DNA of 32,448 nucleotides from Streptomyces mutomycini (GCF_001700505.1 NZ_MAPV01000017.1:1-32448); one strand, 5' to 3'. Positions 7,825 to 16,084 are shown, numbered from the stretch's first letter. Program-made: numbers and translations. Notes: a model not told the origin generated them from the letters alone.

Positions 7825-8190
7825 AGCCGTCACCCGCGGGATCAACCCGGCATACCGGCCATGATGTTGCTCATGCGTGCCTACGAGATGACAACTGAGA
7901 GAAATTGTTGGCACTGGGTGCCTTGCCACCTGTCACGCAGTGCCATACGTTGAAGGTGTCCGGGCGGCCGGCGTGCAGAGACCTCTCGCACGTCGGCTGT
8001 CCCCGCAAACCACCGTGTCTGCGCGCCCGGACGCCTGCGTCACAGGCAAACCTTCTGCTCCACCGAGCAGGCCGAAGCACCACCCCGCCGAACCGACGGC
8101 ACACCTCCAGACCGCACTGCACCCCCCTTTCCACAGGGGTCTCTCCAGCGTTCCCCGGCGCTGGAGACCCGATCCGCCGGAGGCATCACC
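7825..8190 (+). other. 366-nt leader and control region of the EMC operon
   Basis: The region holds the candidate ccr promoter and its dyad (see next entry), then a leader of about 230 nt, then GGAGG (8179-8183) seven bases before the ccr GTG. An open frame starting with GTG at 7940 runs through the leader and past the ccr start, but its composition is Pro/Arg-rich and unlike a real protein. Confidence 0.6.
7909..7951 (+). promoter_or_regulatory. Candidate ccr promoter embedded in an inverted repeat
   Basis: TTGCCA (7923-7928), 17 nt, TACGTT (7946-7951) has good spacing for a vegetative promoter. A perfect 8-bp inverted repeat, TGGCACTG (7909-7916) and CAGTGCCA (7938-7945), brackets the -35 box and ends directly before the -10. 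A second, smaller dyad GGCAC-TGG-GTGCC (7910-7922) uses the same left arm. This looks like an operator over the promoter. Confidence 0.5.
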
Positions 8191-9528
8191 GTGAAGGAAA
8201 TCCTGGACGCGATCCAATCGCAGGACAGCACAGCCGCGGACTTCGCGGCCCTGTCCATCCCCGAGTCGTACCGCGCGGTGACCGTGCACAAGGACGAGGC
8301 GGAGATGTTCGCCGGCGTCGCCAGCCGCGACAAGGACCCCCGCAAGTCCCTCCACATCGAGGACGTGCCGGTGCCCGAGCTGGGCCCGGGCGAGGCCCTG
8401 GTGGCGGTCATGGCCAGCTCGGTCAACTACAACTCCGTGTGGACTTCGATCTTCGAGCCCGTCTCGACCTTCGGCTTCCTGGAGCGCTACGGCAAGCTCA
8501 GCGACCTCAGCAAGCGCCACGACCTCCCGTACCACGTCATCGGCTCCGACCTCGCGGGCGTCGTGCTGCGCACCGGGCCCGGCGTCAACGCCTGGAACCC
8601 GGGCGACGAGGTCGTCGCGCACTGCCTGTCCGTCGAGCTCGAATCGAGTGACGGCCACAACGACACGATGCTCGACCCCGAGCAGCGCATCTGGGGCTTC
8701 GAGACCAACTTCGGCGGCCTGGCGGAGATCGCACTCGTCAAGTCGAACCAGCTGATGCCGAAGCCGAAGCACCTCAGCTGGGAGGAGGCCGCTTCCCCGG
8801 GCCTGGTCAACTCCACCGCGTACCGCCAGCTCGTCTCGCGCAACGGCGCCGGCATGAAGCAGGGCGACAACGTGCTGATCTGGGGCGCGAGCGGCGGGCT
8901 CGGCTCGTACGCCACCCAGTTCGCGCTGGCCGGCGGCGCCAACCCGATCTGTGTCGTCTCCAGCGACCAGAAGGCGGACATCTGCCGGAAGATGGGCGCG
9001 ACCGCGATCATCGACCGCAACGCCGAGGGCTACAAGTTCTGGAAGGACGAGCACAATCAGGACCCGCGCGAGTGGAAGCGATTCGGCAAGCGCATCCGCG
9101 AGCTGACCGGCGGCGAGGACGTGGACATCGTCTTCGAGCACCCGGGCCGCGAGACCTTCGGCGCCAGCGTGTACGTGACCCGCAAGGGCGGCACGATCGT
9201 CACCTGCGCATCGACCTCGGGCTACAACCACGAGTACGACAACCGCTACCTGTGGATGTCGCTCAAGCGCATCATCGGATCCCACTTCGCCAACTACCGT
9301 GAGGCGTGGGAGGCCAACCGCCTGATCGCCAAGGGGAAGATCCATCCGACGCTCTCCAAGGTGTACTCCCTGGAGGACACCGGCCAGGCCGCGTACGACG
9401 TGCACCGCAACCTCCACCAGGGCAAGGTCGGCGTCCTGGCGCTGGCGCCCGGCGAGGGCCTGGGTGTGCGCGACACGGAGCTCCGCGAACAGCACATCGA
9501 CGCCATCAACCGCTTCCGCAACGTCTGA
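8191..9528 (+). CDS. ccr: Crotonyl-CoA carboxylase/reductase
   Basis: A 445-residue cytosolic enzyme that reduces crotonyl-CoA with NADPH and fixes CO2 to give (2S)-ethylmalonyl-CoA, the committed step of the EMC pathway. It belongs to the medium-chain dehydrogenase/reductase family: an N-terminal GroES-like domain and a Rossmann domain with WGASGGLGS. The four residues known to hold CO2 in the Kitasatospora enzyme fall at the same numbers here: Asn81 (in VNYNSVW), Phe170 and Glu171 (in GFET), and His365 (in GSHFANY). GTG 8191 is set by GGAGG seven bases upstream. It is the first gene of a five-gene operon; the next gene starts nine bases after its stop. Besides acetate assimilation, its product is an extender unit for polyketides in streptomycetes. 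Confidence 0.98.
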   Translation: MKEILDAIQSQDSTAADFAALSIPESYRAVTVHKDEAEMFAGVASRDKDPRKSLHIEDVPVPELGPGEALVAVMASSVNYNSVWTSIFEPVSTFGFLERYGKLSDLSKRHDLPYHVIGSDLAGVVLRTGPGVNAWNPGDEVVAHCLSVELESSDGHNDTMLDPEQRIWGFETNFGGLAEIALVKSNQLMPKPKHLSWEEAASPGLVNSTAYRQLVSRNGAGMKQGDNVLIWGASGGLGSYATQFALAGGANPICVVSSDQKADICRKMGATAIIDRNAEGYKFWKDEHNQDPREWKRFGKRIRELTGGEDVDIVFEHPGRETFGASVYVTRKGGTIVTCASTSGYNHEYDNRYLWMSLKRIIGSHFANYREAWEANRLIAKGKIHPTLSKVYSLEDTGQAAYDVHRNLHQGKVGVLALAPGEGLGVRDTELREQHIDAINRFRNV

Positions 9529-9536
9529 GGTCCACG

Positions 9537-11549
9537 ATGACCGAACGTCAGAAGGACCGTCCGTGGCTCATGCGGACGTACGCCGGTCACTCGACCGCCG
9601 AGGCGTCCAACGAGCTGTACCGGCGCAACCTCGCCAAGGGTCAGACGGGGCTCTCGGTCGCCTTCGATCTGCCCACGCAGACCGGCTACGACCCCGACCA
9701 CGTGCTCGCCCGCGGCGAGGTGGGCCGGGTCGGTGTGCCCGTCTCGCACCTCGGTGACATGCGGCGGCTGTTCCAGGACATCCCCCTGGAGCAGATGAAC
9801 ACCTCGATGACGATCAACGCCACCGCGATGTGGCTGCTGGCGCTCTACCAGGTGGTCGCGGAGGAGCAGGGAGCCGACCCGGACAGGCTCCAGGGCACGA
9901 CGCAGAACGACATCGTCAAGGAGTACCTGTCGCGGGGGACGCACGTCTTCCCGCCGGGGCCCTCGCTGCGGCTCACGACCGACATGATCACGTACACGGT
10001 CAACCGCATCCCGAAGTGGAACCCGATCAACATCTGCAGCTACCACCTGCAGGAGGCGGGGGCCACGCCGGTCCAGGAGATCGCGTACGCCATGTCGACG
10101 GCCATCGCGGTCCTCGACGCGGTGCGCGACTCCGGCCAGGTGCCCGAGGAGCGGTTCGGCGACGTCGTCGCCCGCATCTCCTTCTTCGTGAACGCGGGCG
10201 TCCGCTTCATCGAGGAGATGTGCAAGATGCGCGCCTTCGGCCGCATCTGGGACCAGGTCACGCGTGAGCGGTACGGCATCGAGAACCCCAAGCAGCGCCG
10301 CTTCCGCTACGGCGTACAGGTCAACTCCCTCGGGCTGACCGAGGCGCAGCCGGAGAACAACGTCCAGCGCATCGTGCTGGAGATGCTGGCCGTCACCCTC
10401 TCCAAGGACGCCCGCGCGCGCGCCGTCCAGCTGCCCGCCTGGAACGAGGCCCTGGGGCTGCCGCGCCCCTGGGACCAGCAGTGGTCGCTCCGTATCCAGC
10501 AGGTCCTGGCGCACGAGAGCGATCTGCTGGAGTACGAGGACATCTTCGCCGGTTCGCATGTCATCGAGGCCAAGGTCGAAGAGCTGGTCGCCGAGTCGCT
10601 GGCCGAGATCGACCGGATCCAGCAGATGGGCGGCGCGATGGCCGCCGTGGAGTCCGGCTACCTCAAGTCCGAGCTCGTCTCCTCGCACGCGACGCGACGG
10701 GCCCGGATCGAGGGCGGCGAGGAGAAGATCGTCGGCGTCAACATCTACGAGACGACCGAACCCAACCCGCTGACGGCGGACCTGGACGCCGCGATCATGA
10801 CGGTGGACCCCGAGAACGAGGCCCGCGTCGTCGCCGCGCTGCACGAGTGGCGCGACAACCGGGACGAGGCCCGCGCGACCGAGGCGCTGTCCGCCCTGAA
10901 GAAGGCCGCGGCCGGCACCGAGAACATGATGGAGGCGACCGTCGAGTGCGCTCGGGCGGGTGTCACCACGGGTGAGTGGTCCTGGGCGCTGCGGGACGTC
11001 TTCGGAGAGTTCCGGGCACCGACGGGCGTCTCCTCCGCGCCGGTGGCCGTGGCCGCTGAGGCGGGGACGCCGCTCGCCCTGGTCCGGGAGAAGGTCGCCC
11101 GCACCGCGGAGGACCTGGGCATCGGACGGCTGCGGCTGCTGGTCGGCAAACCCGGCCTCGACGGGCACTCCAACGGCGCCGAGCAGATCGCCGTACGTGC
11201 CAGGGACGCCGGCTTCGAGGTGGTCTACCAGGGCATCAGGCTCACGCCCGAGCAGATCACCGACGCCGCGCTGGCCGAGGACGTGCACTGCGTCGGCCTG
11301 TCCATCCTGTCCGGCTCGCACGCCGAGCTGGTGCCGGACGTGCTGAACCGGCTGCGCGAGGCGGGTGCCACGGACATCCCGGTGATCGCCGGCGGCATCA
11401 TCCCCCCGGCCGACGCGCGCGCCCTCATCTCCGCCGGCGTCGCCGCCGTATTCACGCCGAAGGACTTCGGCATCACCGAGATCATCGGCCGTATCGTCGA
11501 CGAGATCCGGAAAGCGAACAAGCTCGACCCTCTGGAGGTCCCCGCATGA
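9537..11549 (+). CDS. ecm: Ethylmalonyl-CoA mutase (B12-dependent)
   Basis: A 670-residue single-chain mutase that rearranges (2R)-ethylmalonyl-CoA to methylsuccinyl-CoA using adenosylcobalamin. The N-terminal two-thirds is the substrate-binding TIM barrel (TYAGHSTAEASNELYRRNL, AFDLPTQTGYDPDH, MNTSMTINATAMWLL). The C-terminal ~140 residues are the cobalamin domain with base-off ligand motif Asp542-Gly-His544-Ser-Asn-Gly547, then SILSGSHAELVPD and GGIIPPADA. MeaA-type family members of this length are known for ethylmalonyl- rather than methylmalonyl-CoA mutase, and the position right after ccr supports that. Start ATG 9537; an upstream in-frame extension into ccr is a frame accident. The stop overlaps the next gene (ATGA, 11546-11549). 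An epimerase for ethylmalonyl-CoA is not in the window. Confidence 0.95.
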   Translation: MTERQKDRPWLMRTYAGHSTAEASNELYRRNLAKGQTGLSVAFDLPTQTGYDPDHVLARGEVGRVGVPVSHLGDMRRLFQDIPLEQMNTSMTINATAMWLLALYQVVAEEQGADPDRLQGTTQNDIVKEYLSRGTHVFPPGPSLRLTTDMITYTVNRIPKWNPINICSYHLQEAGATPVQEIAYAMSTAIAVLDAVRDSGQVPEERFGDVVARISFFVNAGVRFIEEMCKMRAFGRIWDQVTRERYGIENPKQRRFRYGVQVNSLGLTEAQPENNVQRIVLEMLAVTLSKDARARAVQLPAWNEALGLPRPWDQQWSLRIQQVLAHESDLLEYEDIFAGSHVIEAKVEELVAESLAEIDRIQQMGGAMAAVESGYLKSELVSSHATRRARIEGGEEKIVGVNIYETTEPNPLTADLDAAIMTVDPENEARVVAALHEWRDNRDEARATEALSALKKAAAGTENMMEATVECARAGVTTGEWSWALRDVFGEFRAPTGVSSAPVAVAAEAGTPLALVREKVARTAEDLGIGRLRLLVGKPGLDGHSNGAEQIAVRARDAGFEVVYQGIRLTPEQITDAALAEDVHCVGLSILSGSHAELVPDVLNRLREAGATDIPVIAGGIIPPADARALISAGVAAVFTPKDFGITEIIGRIVDEIRKANKLDPLEVPA

Positions 11550-12520
11550 CCACGCCCACCGCCCAGGTGAACCGTCTTCGTCCGCGCCGCTCCTGTCTGG
11601 CGGTGCCCGGCTCGAACCCGCGGTTCCTGGAGAAGGCCCAGGGCCTGCCGGCCGACCAGGTCTTCCTCGACCTGGAGGACGCCTGCGCGCCGCTCGCCAA
11701 GGAAGGCGCCCGTCACCACATCGTCGACGCCCTCAACAACGGCGACTGGACGGGCAAGACCCGGGTCGTGCGCGTCAACGACTGGACGACGCACTGGACG
11801 TACCGCGACGTCATCACGGTCGTCGAGGGCGCGGGCCCGAACCTCGACTGCATCATGCTGCCGAAGGTGCAGGACGCGCAGCAGGTCGTGGCGCTCGACC
11901 TGCTGCTGACCCAGATCGAGAAGACGATGGGCTTCGAGGTCGGGAAGATCGGCATCGAGGCGCAGATCGAGAACGCCAAGGGCCTGGTGAACATCGACGA
12001 CATCGCCGCCGCCTCGCCCCGCCTGGAGACCCTGATCTTCGGCCCGGCCGACTTCATGGCCTCCATCAACATGAAGACCCTGGTCGTCGGCCAGCAGCCG
12101 CCCGGCTACCCGGCGGACGCGTACCACTACATCCTGATGCGCATCCTGATGGCGGCCCGTACGCACGACCTCCAGGCGATCGACGGCCCGTTCCTGCAGA
12201 TCCGCGACGTGGACGCGTACCGCGAGGTCGCGGGCCGTGCGGCGGCGCTGGGCTTCGACGGCAAGTGGGTGCTGCACCCCGGTCAGGTCGACGCCGCGAA
12301 CGAGGTGTTCTCGCCCTCGCAGGAGGACTACGACCACGCCGAGCTCATCCTCGACGCATACGACTGGTGCACCTCGGAGGAGGGCGGCAAGAAGGGCTCG
12401 GCGATGCTCGGCGACGAGATGATCGACGAGGCCAGCCGCAAGATGGCCCTGGTCATCGCCGGCAAGGGCCGCGCGGGCGGCATGCAGCGCACCTCCAAGT
12501 TCGAAGCCCCGGAGGCCTGA
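11546..12520 (+). CDS. mcl1: CitE-like L-malyl-CoA / beta-methylmalyl-CoA lyase
   Basis: A 324-residue HpcH/HpaI/CitE-type lyase. It shows the family start RSCLAVPGSNPRFLEKA (residues 16-31), the metal-site region LDLEDA (41-46), and GIEAQIENAKGLVNID, where the Glu residues sit at the Mg2+ and substrate site, then FGPADFMASI and GKWVLHPGQV near the end. In the EMC pathway it splits beta-methylmalyl-CoA to glyoxylate and propionyl-CoA, and may also act on malyl-CoA. The start overlaps the mutase stop by four bases, which couples translation, and the following MaoC gene starts two bases after its stop. A separate malyl-CoA thioesterase (mcl2) is not present here. Confidence 0.9.
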   Translation: MTTPTAQVNRLRPRRSCLAVPGSNPRFLEKAQGLPADQVFLDLEDACAPLAKEGARHHIVDALNNGDWTGKTRVVRVNDWTTHWTYRDVITVVEGAGPNLDCIMLPKVQDAQQVVALDLLLTQIEKTMGFEVGKIGIEAQIENAKGLVNIDDIAAASPRLETLIFGPADFMASINMKTLVVGQQPPGYPADAYHYILMRILMAARTHDLQAIDGPFLQIRDVDAYREVAGRAAALGFDGKWVLHPGQVDAANEVFSPSQEDYDHAELILDAYDWCTSEEGGKKGSAMLGDEMIDEASRKMALVIAGKGRAGGMQRTSKFEAPEA

Positions 12521-12522
12521 TC

Positions 12523-13050
12523 ATGCAGTTCGGACGGACGTACGAGGAGTTCGAGGTCGGTGCCGTCTACAAGCACTGGCCCGGAAAAACGGTCACGGAA
12601 TACGACGACCACCTCTTCTGCCTGCTGACCATGAATCACCATCCGCTGCACATGGACAGCAACTACGCGGAGAAGACGACCGATTTCGGAAAGAACGTCG
12701 TCGTCGGCAACTACATCTACTCGCTGCTGCTCGGCATGTCCGTACCGGACGTCTCCGGAAAGGCGATCGCCAATCTGGAGGTCGAGTCGCTGAAGCACGT
12801 CGCGCCGACCTTCCACGGCGACACGATCTACGGCGAGACGACCGTGCTCGACAAGACGCCGTCGAGGTCGAAGAGCGACCGCGGCATCGTCTACGTGGAG
12901 ACAAAGGGATACAAGCAGGACGGCACGCTGGTCTGCGTGTTCCGCCGCAAGGTGATGGTCCCCACCGAGACGTACATCAAGGAGCGCGGCGGAGAGCAGC
13001 CGGGCCGCCCCGAGCTGAATCAGCCGTCGAGCAAGAACGTGGAGAAGTAG
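12523..13050 (+). CDS. mch: MaoC-family hydratase, probable mesaconyl-CoA hydratase
   Basis: A 175-residue single hot-dog protein. GGAGG at 12511-12515 sets ATG 12523. By position it should hydrate mesaconyl-CoA to beta-methylmalyl-CoA, between the dehydrogenase and lyase steps coded on each side. The hydratase motif region is TMNHHPLHMDSNYA (residues 36-49). His43 matches the catalytic His of (R)-hydratases, but the residue five before it, normally Asp, is Asn38. This is much shorter than the double hot-dog mesaconyl-CoA hydratase known from Rhodobacter, so a homodimer of single domains is expected. The C-terminal tail after residue 150 is polar and Pro-rich. The substrate is assigned mainly from context. 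Confidence 0.82.
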   Translation: MQFGRTYEEFEVGAVYKHWPGKTVTEYDDHLFCLLTMNHHPLHMDSNYAEKTTDFGKNVVVGNYIYSLLLGMSVPDVSGKAIANLEVESLKHVAPTFHGDTIYGETTVLDKTPSRSKSDRGIVYVETKGYKQDGTLVCVFRRKVMVPTETYIKERGGEQPGRPELNQPSSKNVEK

Positions 13051-13052
13051 CC

Positions 13053-14258
13053 ATGAGCCGACTCGCGCAGACCGCCGGTCTGACGGATATCCAGCAGGAG
13101 ATTCTCTCCACGGTCCGGGATTTCGTCGACAAGGAGATCATTCCTGTCGCGACCCAGCTGGAGCACCGTGACGAATATCCGGCGGACATCGTCGAAGGGC
13201 TCAAGGAGCTCGGCCTGTTCGGGCTGATGATCCCGGAGGAGTACGGCGGCCTGGGCGAGTCGCTCCTCACCTACGCCCTGTGCGTCGAGGAGATCGCCCG
13301 CGGCTGGATGAGCGTGTCGGGCATCATCAACACGCACTTCATCGTGGCGTACATGCTCAAGCAGCACGGCACGCAGGAGCAGAAGGACACGTTCCTGCCG
13401 CGGATGGCGCTGGGCGAGGTGCGGGGCGCGTTCTCGATGTCCGAGCCGGCGCTCGGCTCCGACGTCTCGGCGATCACCTCCAAGGGCACCAGGGAGGGCG
13501 ACGAGTACGTCCTCAACGGTCAGAAGATGTGGCTGACGAACGGTGGCACGTCCACTTTGGTCGCCGTTCTGTGCCGGAGTGACGAAGGACACCCCGAGGG
13601 CACGGCGCCGCACAAGTCGATGACGACCTTCCTCGTGGAGAAGGAGGCGGGCTTCGGCGAGGTCCGCCCCGGTCTCACGATCCCGGGGAAGATCGACAAG
13701 ATGGGCTACAAGGGCGTCGACACGACCGAGCTCATCATGGACGGACTGCGCATTCCGGCCAATCGCGTGCTGGGGGGCACCACCGGCCGAGGTTTTTACC
13801 AAATGATGGACGGCGTCGAGGTCGGGCGGGTGAATGTCGCCGCGCGTGGCTGTGGTGTCGCACAACGTGCGTTCGAACTGGGTGTGTCGTACGCCCAGCA
13901 GCGCCAGACCTTCGGAAAGCCGATCGCCCAGCACCAGGCGATCCAGTTCAAACTGGCTGAAATGGCCACCAAGGTCGAAGCCGCCCATGCGATGATGGTG
14001 AATGCAGCGCGCAAAAAGGACTCCGGGGAGCGAAACGACCTGGAGGCAGGGATGGCGAAGTACCTCGCCTCCGAGTACTGCAAGGAAGTCGTCGAGGACG
14101 CCTTCCGTATCCACGGCGGTTACGGCTTCTCCAAGGAGTACGAGATCGAGCGCCTCTACCGCGAGGCCCCGATGCTGCTGATCGGTGAAGGTACCGCCGA
14201 GATCCAGAAAATGATCATCGGTCGCCGGCTGCTCGAGGAGTACCGGCTCCAGGGCTGA
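13053..14258 (+). CDS. mcd: Acyl-CoA dehydrogenase, probable methylsuccinyl-CoA dehydrogenase
   Basis: A 401-residue FAD-dependent acyl-CoA dehydrogenase, starting two bases after the MaoC stop. The family order is visible: an N-terminal helical domain (VRDFVDKEIIPVA, EEYGGLG), a middle beta domain with AFSMSEPALGSD and KMWLTNGG, and a C-terminal helical domain with RQTFGKPIAQHQAIQFKLA and IHGGYGFSKEYEIERLYR. The catalytic base is Glu379 in GEGTAEIQ. In the operon it is the only candidate to oxidise (2S)-methylsuccinyl-CoA to mesaconyl-CoA. It lacks the long N-terminal extension of the Rhodobacter enzyme, being of ordinary acyl-CoA dehydrogenase length, so the substrate call rests on context. 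Electrons should go to ETF. Confidence 0.85.
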   Translation: MSRLAQTAGLTDIQQEILSTVRDFVDKEIIPVATQLEHRDEYPADIVEGLKELGLFGLMIPEEYGGLGESLLTYALCVEEIARGWMSVSGIINTHFIVAYMLKQHGTQEQKDTFLPRMALGEVRGAFSMSEPALGSDVSAITSKGTREGDEYVLNGQKMWLTNGGTSTLVAVLCRSDEGHPEGTAPHKSMTTFLVEKEAGFGEVRPGLTIPGKIDKMGYKGVDTTELIMDGLRIPANRVLGGTTGRGFYQMMDGVEVGRVNVAARGCGVAQRAFELGVSYAQQRQTFGKPIAQHQAIQFKLAEMATKVEAAHAMMVNAARKKDSGERNDLEAGMAKYLASEYCKEVVEDAFRIHGGYGFSKEYEIERLYREAPMLLIGEGTAEIQKMIIGRRLLEEYRLQG

Positions 14259-14270
14259 AATGTCTCTTTC

Positions 14271-14311
14271 GGGGTGATTTGGTGGCGAAGAACATCACAT
14301 CGAGTCACCCC
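14271..14311 (+). terminator. Hairpin after the EMC operon
   Basis: GGGGTGA (14271-14277) and TCACCCC (14305-14311) form a perfect 7-bp stem starting 13 bases after the acyl-CoA dehydrogenase stop, with a long loop of 27 nt. It is a plausible but weak end of the operon. Confidence 0.4.
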
Positions 14312-14349
14312 CGTCCGGAGCCTTTCAGCTGTCCGACTCGGCTGCTGGC

Positions 14350-14380
14350 TTGCCCAGTTGCCGCTCGCACCCGATAGCAT
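14350..14380 (+). promoter_or_regulatory. psd: Candidate psd promoter
   Basis: TTGCCC (14350-14355), 19 nt, TAGCAT (14375-14380). The -10 fits the streptomycete TAnnnT pattern. The leader to ATG 14441 would be about 54 nt. Confidence 0.4.
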
Positions 14381-14440
14381 CGCGGGAAAGCCGCCGTCCC
14401 CCCGTTGCCAGCGCGGCATCATCCGCTACGAAGGTCATCC

Positions 14441-15088
14441 ATGCCCGACAGCCAAATCCCTGCACCTCGCGGCGGGGTCCGCCTTGCACGCGGAGCATCG
14501 CCGTGGCTCCTCCCGACCGTCGCCACCGCGGCACTCAGCCTCGTCCGGGCACGTAAGTCCGGACGCTGGGCAGCCGTGGCCGTGCCCACCACCGCGCTCG
14601 CGGCGGGCATGCTGTGGTTCTTCCGCGACCCCGAGCGCGAGATCACCCAGGGCCGCGTCATCTCGCCCGCCGACGGTGTGGTGCAGAGCATCATGCCGTG
14701 GAAGGACGGGCGTACCCGCGTCGCGATCTTCATGAGCCCGTTGAACGTGCACGTGAACCGGGCTCCCCTGTCCGGCACCGTGACCTCGGTCGAGCACATC
14801 CCGGGCGGGTTCGTCCCGGCGTTCAACAAGGAGAGCGAGAACAACGAACGCGTTGTCTGGCACTTCGACACCGAGCTCGGCGACATCGAGATGGTGCAGA
14901 TCGCGGGAGCGGTCGCCCGTCGCATCGTCCCCTACATCCCGCAGGGTACGAAGGTGGAGCAGGGCGAACGCATCGGTCTGATCCGCTTCGGCTCGCGCGT
15001 GGACATCTACCTTCCGGAGGGTGTCGACGTCGCGGTCGAGGTCGGCCAGGCCACGACCGCGGGGGTGACTCGAATTGACCGTGATTGA
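14441..15088 (+). CDS. psd: Phosphatidylserine decarboxylase proenzyme
   Basis: A 215-residue membrane-associated enzyme that turns phosphatidylserine into phosphatidylethanolamine. Two hydrophobic N-terminal segments (about 22-34 and 43-61) anchor it. The family motifs are FFRDPEREI, SPADGVV (Asp in the self-cleavage site), FMSPLNVHVNRAP and, near the C-terminus, IRFGSRVDIYLP. Cleavage between Gly184 and Ser185 should convert Ser185 to the pyruvoyl cofactor and release a 31-residue alpha chain. This FGSR form and the short length match the small Psd subclass rather than the longer E. coli LGST form. AAGG at 14431-14434 serves ATG 14441. The last 14 bases overlap pssA, which makes its substrate. 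Confidence 0.95.
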   Translation: MPDSQIPAPRGGVRLARGASPWLLPTVATAALSLVRARKSGRWAAVAVPTTALAAGMLWFFRDPEREITQGRVISPADGVVQSIMPWKDGRTRVAIFMSPLNVHVNRAPLSGTVTSVEHIPGGFVPAFNKESENNERVVWHFDTELGDIEMVQIAGAVARRIVPYIPQGTKVEQGERIGLIRFGSRVDIYLPEGVDVAVEVGQATTAGVTRIDRD

Positions 15089-15926
15089 TCCCGACACCCA
15101 GGCGAACTGGGTTCCGGAGGCCGAGGAGCAGGACGACGCCGAGGACATGCCGCTCTCGATGCGGCTGTCGATAGCGGACACCCTCACCCTCGGTAACGCC
15201 ACCTGTGGCTTCATGGCGGTGTACTTCACCACCACGGGGATCCTCATCCCGCACCTCACCGGCAGTGACGAGTCGGGCATGGCCCGGCACTCCGCCGCCA
15301 CCGCGGTGATCCTCATGCTCCTGGCTGCGGTGTTCGACCTCTTCGACGGGCTGGTGGCGCGCAAGCTGCGCTCCTCGCCGATGGGGGCGGAGCTGGACAA
15401 CCTCTCCGACCTGATCAGCTTCGGCCTCGCACCGGCGTACTTCGTCCTGGTGTACGGCATGGTCGCGGACGACGCACACCAGCGTGTGTCGGCGCTCGCG
15501 GCGATCGTGGTGCTGCTGGCGGTGGTGCTCAGGCTTGCGCGGTTCTCGTGCGTGACCTTGAAGGACGGCATGTTCCAGGGCATGCCGAGCCCCTTCGGAG
15601 CGCTCACGGTCGTCTCGATCGTGCTCCTGGAGCTGCCCTTCGTGCCGACGCTGCTCGCGATCATCGGAGTGGCGTGGCTGATGGTCAGCCGGGTCGAGTA
15701 CCCGAAACCGCGAGGCGTCCTCGCGGTGGCGATGCTCAGCTGGATCGTGGCCGCGATGGGGCTCCTCGCCGCATGGGCGTTCGACGCCCCCGGCGGTCAG
15801 CTGCTCCTGCAGACCGGCTGCGCCCTCCAGGTCGTCCTGGGGGCGGTGATCCCGCTCTTCGCCACGGCACGGCGGGTGAACACCTTCCGTGACAACCGGC
15901 GCGAGGCGCGGGCGACACAGCCGTAA
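15075..15926 (+). CDS. pssA: CDP-diacylglycerol-serine O-phosphatidyltransferase
   Basis: A 283-residue integral membrane enzyme that makes phosphatidylserine from CDP-diacylglycerol and serine. The CDP-alcohol phosphotransferase signature is complete: Asp91-Gly92, Ala95-Arg96, Gly104, Asp108 and Asp112. About six to eight hydrophobic helices follow the soluble acidic N-terminus (EAEEQDDAEDMP). The start is TTG 15075, preceded by a G-run at 15060-15064; GTG 15081 is in frame but lies further from it. Either start overlaps the end of psd (stop 15086-15088), so the two lipid genes are coupled. A very strong hairpin follows at 15944-15979. Confidence 0.95.
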   Translation: MTVIDPDTQANWVPEAEEQDDAEDMPLSMRLSIADTLTLGNATCGFMAVYFTTTGILIPHLTGSDESGMARHSAATAVILMLLAAVFDLFDGLVARKLRSSPMGAELDNLSDLISFGLAPAYFVLVYGMVADDAHQRVSALAAIVVLLAVVLRLARFSCVTLKDGMFQGMPSPFGALTVVSIVLLELPFVPTLLAIIGVAWLMVSRVEYPKPRGVLAVAMLSWIVAAMGLLAAWAFDAPGGQLLLQTGCALQVVLGAVIPLFATARRVNTFRDNRREARATQP

Positions 15927-15943
15927 CCACGCGTGACGCTTGA

Positions 15944-15979
15944 CGAGGGCCCGGATGCTCCCCAGCATCCGGGCCCTCG
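15944..15979. terminator. Strong rho-independent-type hairpin after pssA
   Basis: CGAGGGCCCGGATGCT (15944-15959) and AGCATCCGGGCCCTCG (15964-15979) pair perfectly over 16 bp with a CCCC loop, 17 bases after the pssA stop. As usual in streptomycetes there is no U-tract. Confidence 0.85.
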
Positions 15980-16014
15980 TGCGTGGTGCCCGGCATCCGG
16001 GCCCTCGCGCGTGG
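15965..16014 (+). repeat. Direct repeat of the terminator's right arm
   Basis: A 22-nt unit beginning GCATCCGGGCCCTCG and ending GCGTGG occurs at 15965-15986 and again at 15993-16014 with one difference (T versus C). The second copy could pair with the same left arm as an alternative hairpin. Confidence 0.8.
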
Positions 16015-16084
16015 GGCGGGCCCGGCGAGGCTGCGCCGCTGTCTGCGGGTGCGCGGCAGTCCGTCACGAGGGACGCTGGAAGGC

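Noticed and set aside
7940..8194. Possible leader peptide before ccr
   Set aside because: GTG start overlapping the promoter, Pro/Arg-rich sequence, no ribosome binding site, and it overlaps the ccr start.
9294..11321. Minus-strand open frame of 675 codons over the mutase
   Set aside because: Shadow frame; the plus-strand gene has clear B12 motifs and operon overlaps.
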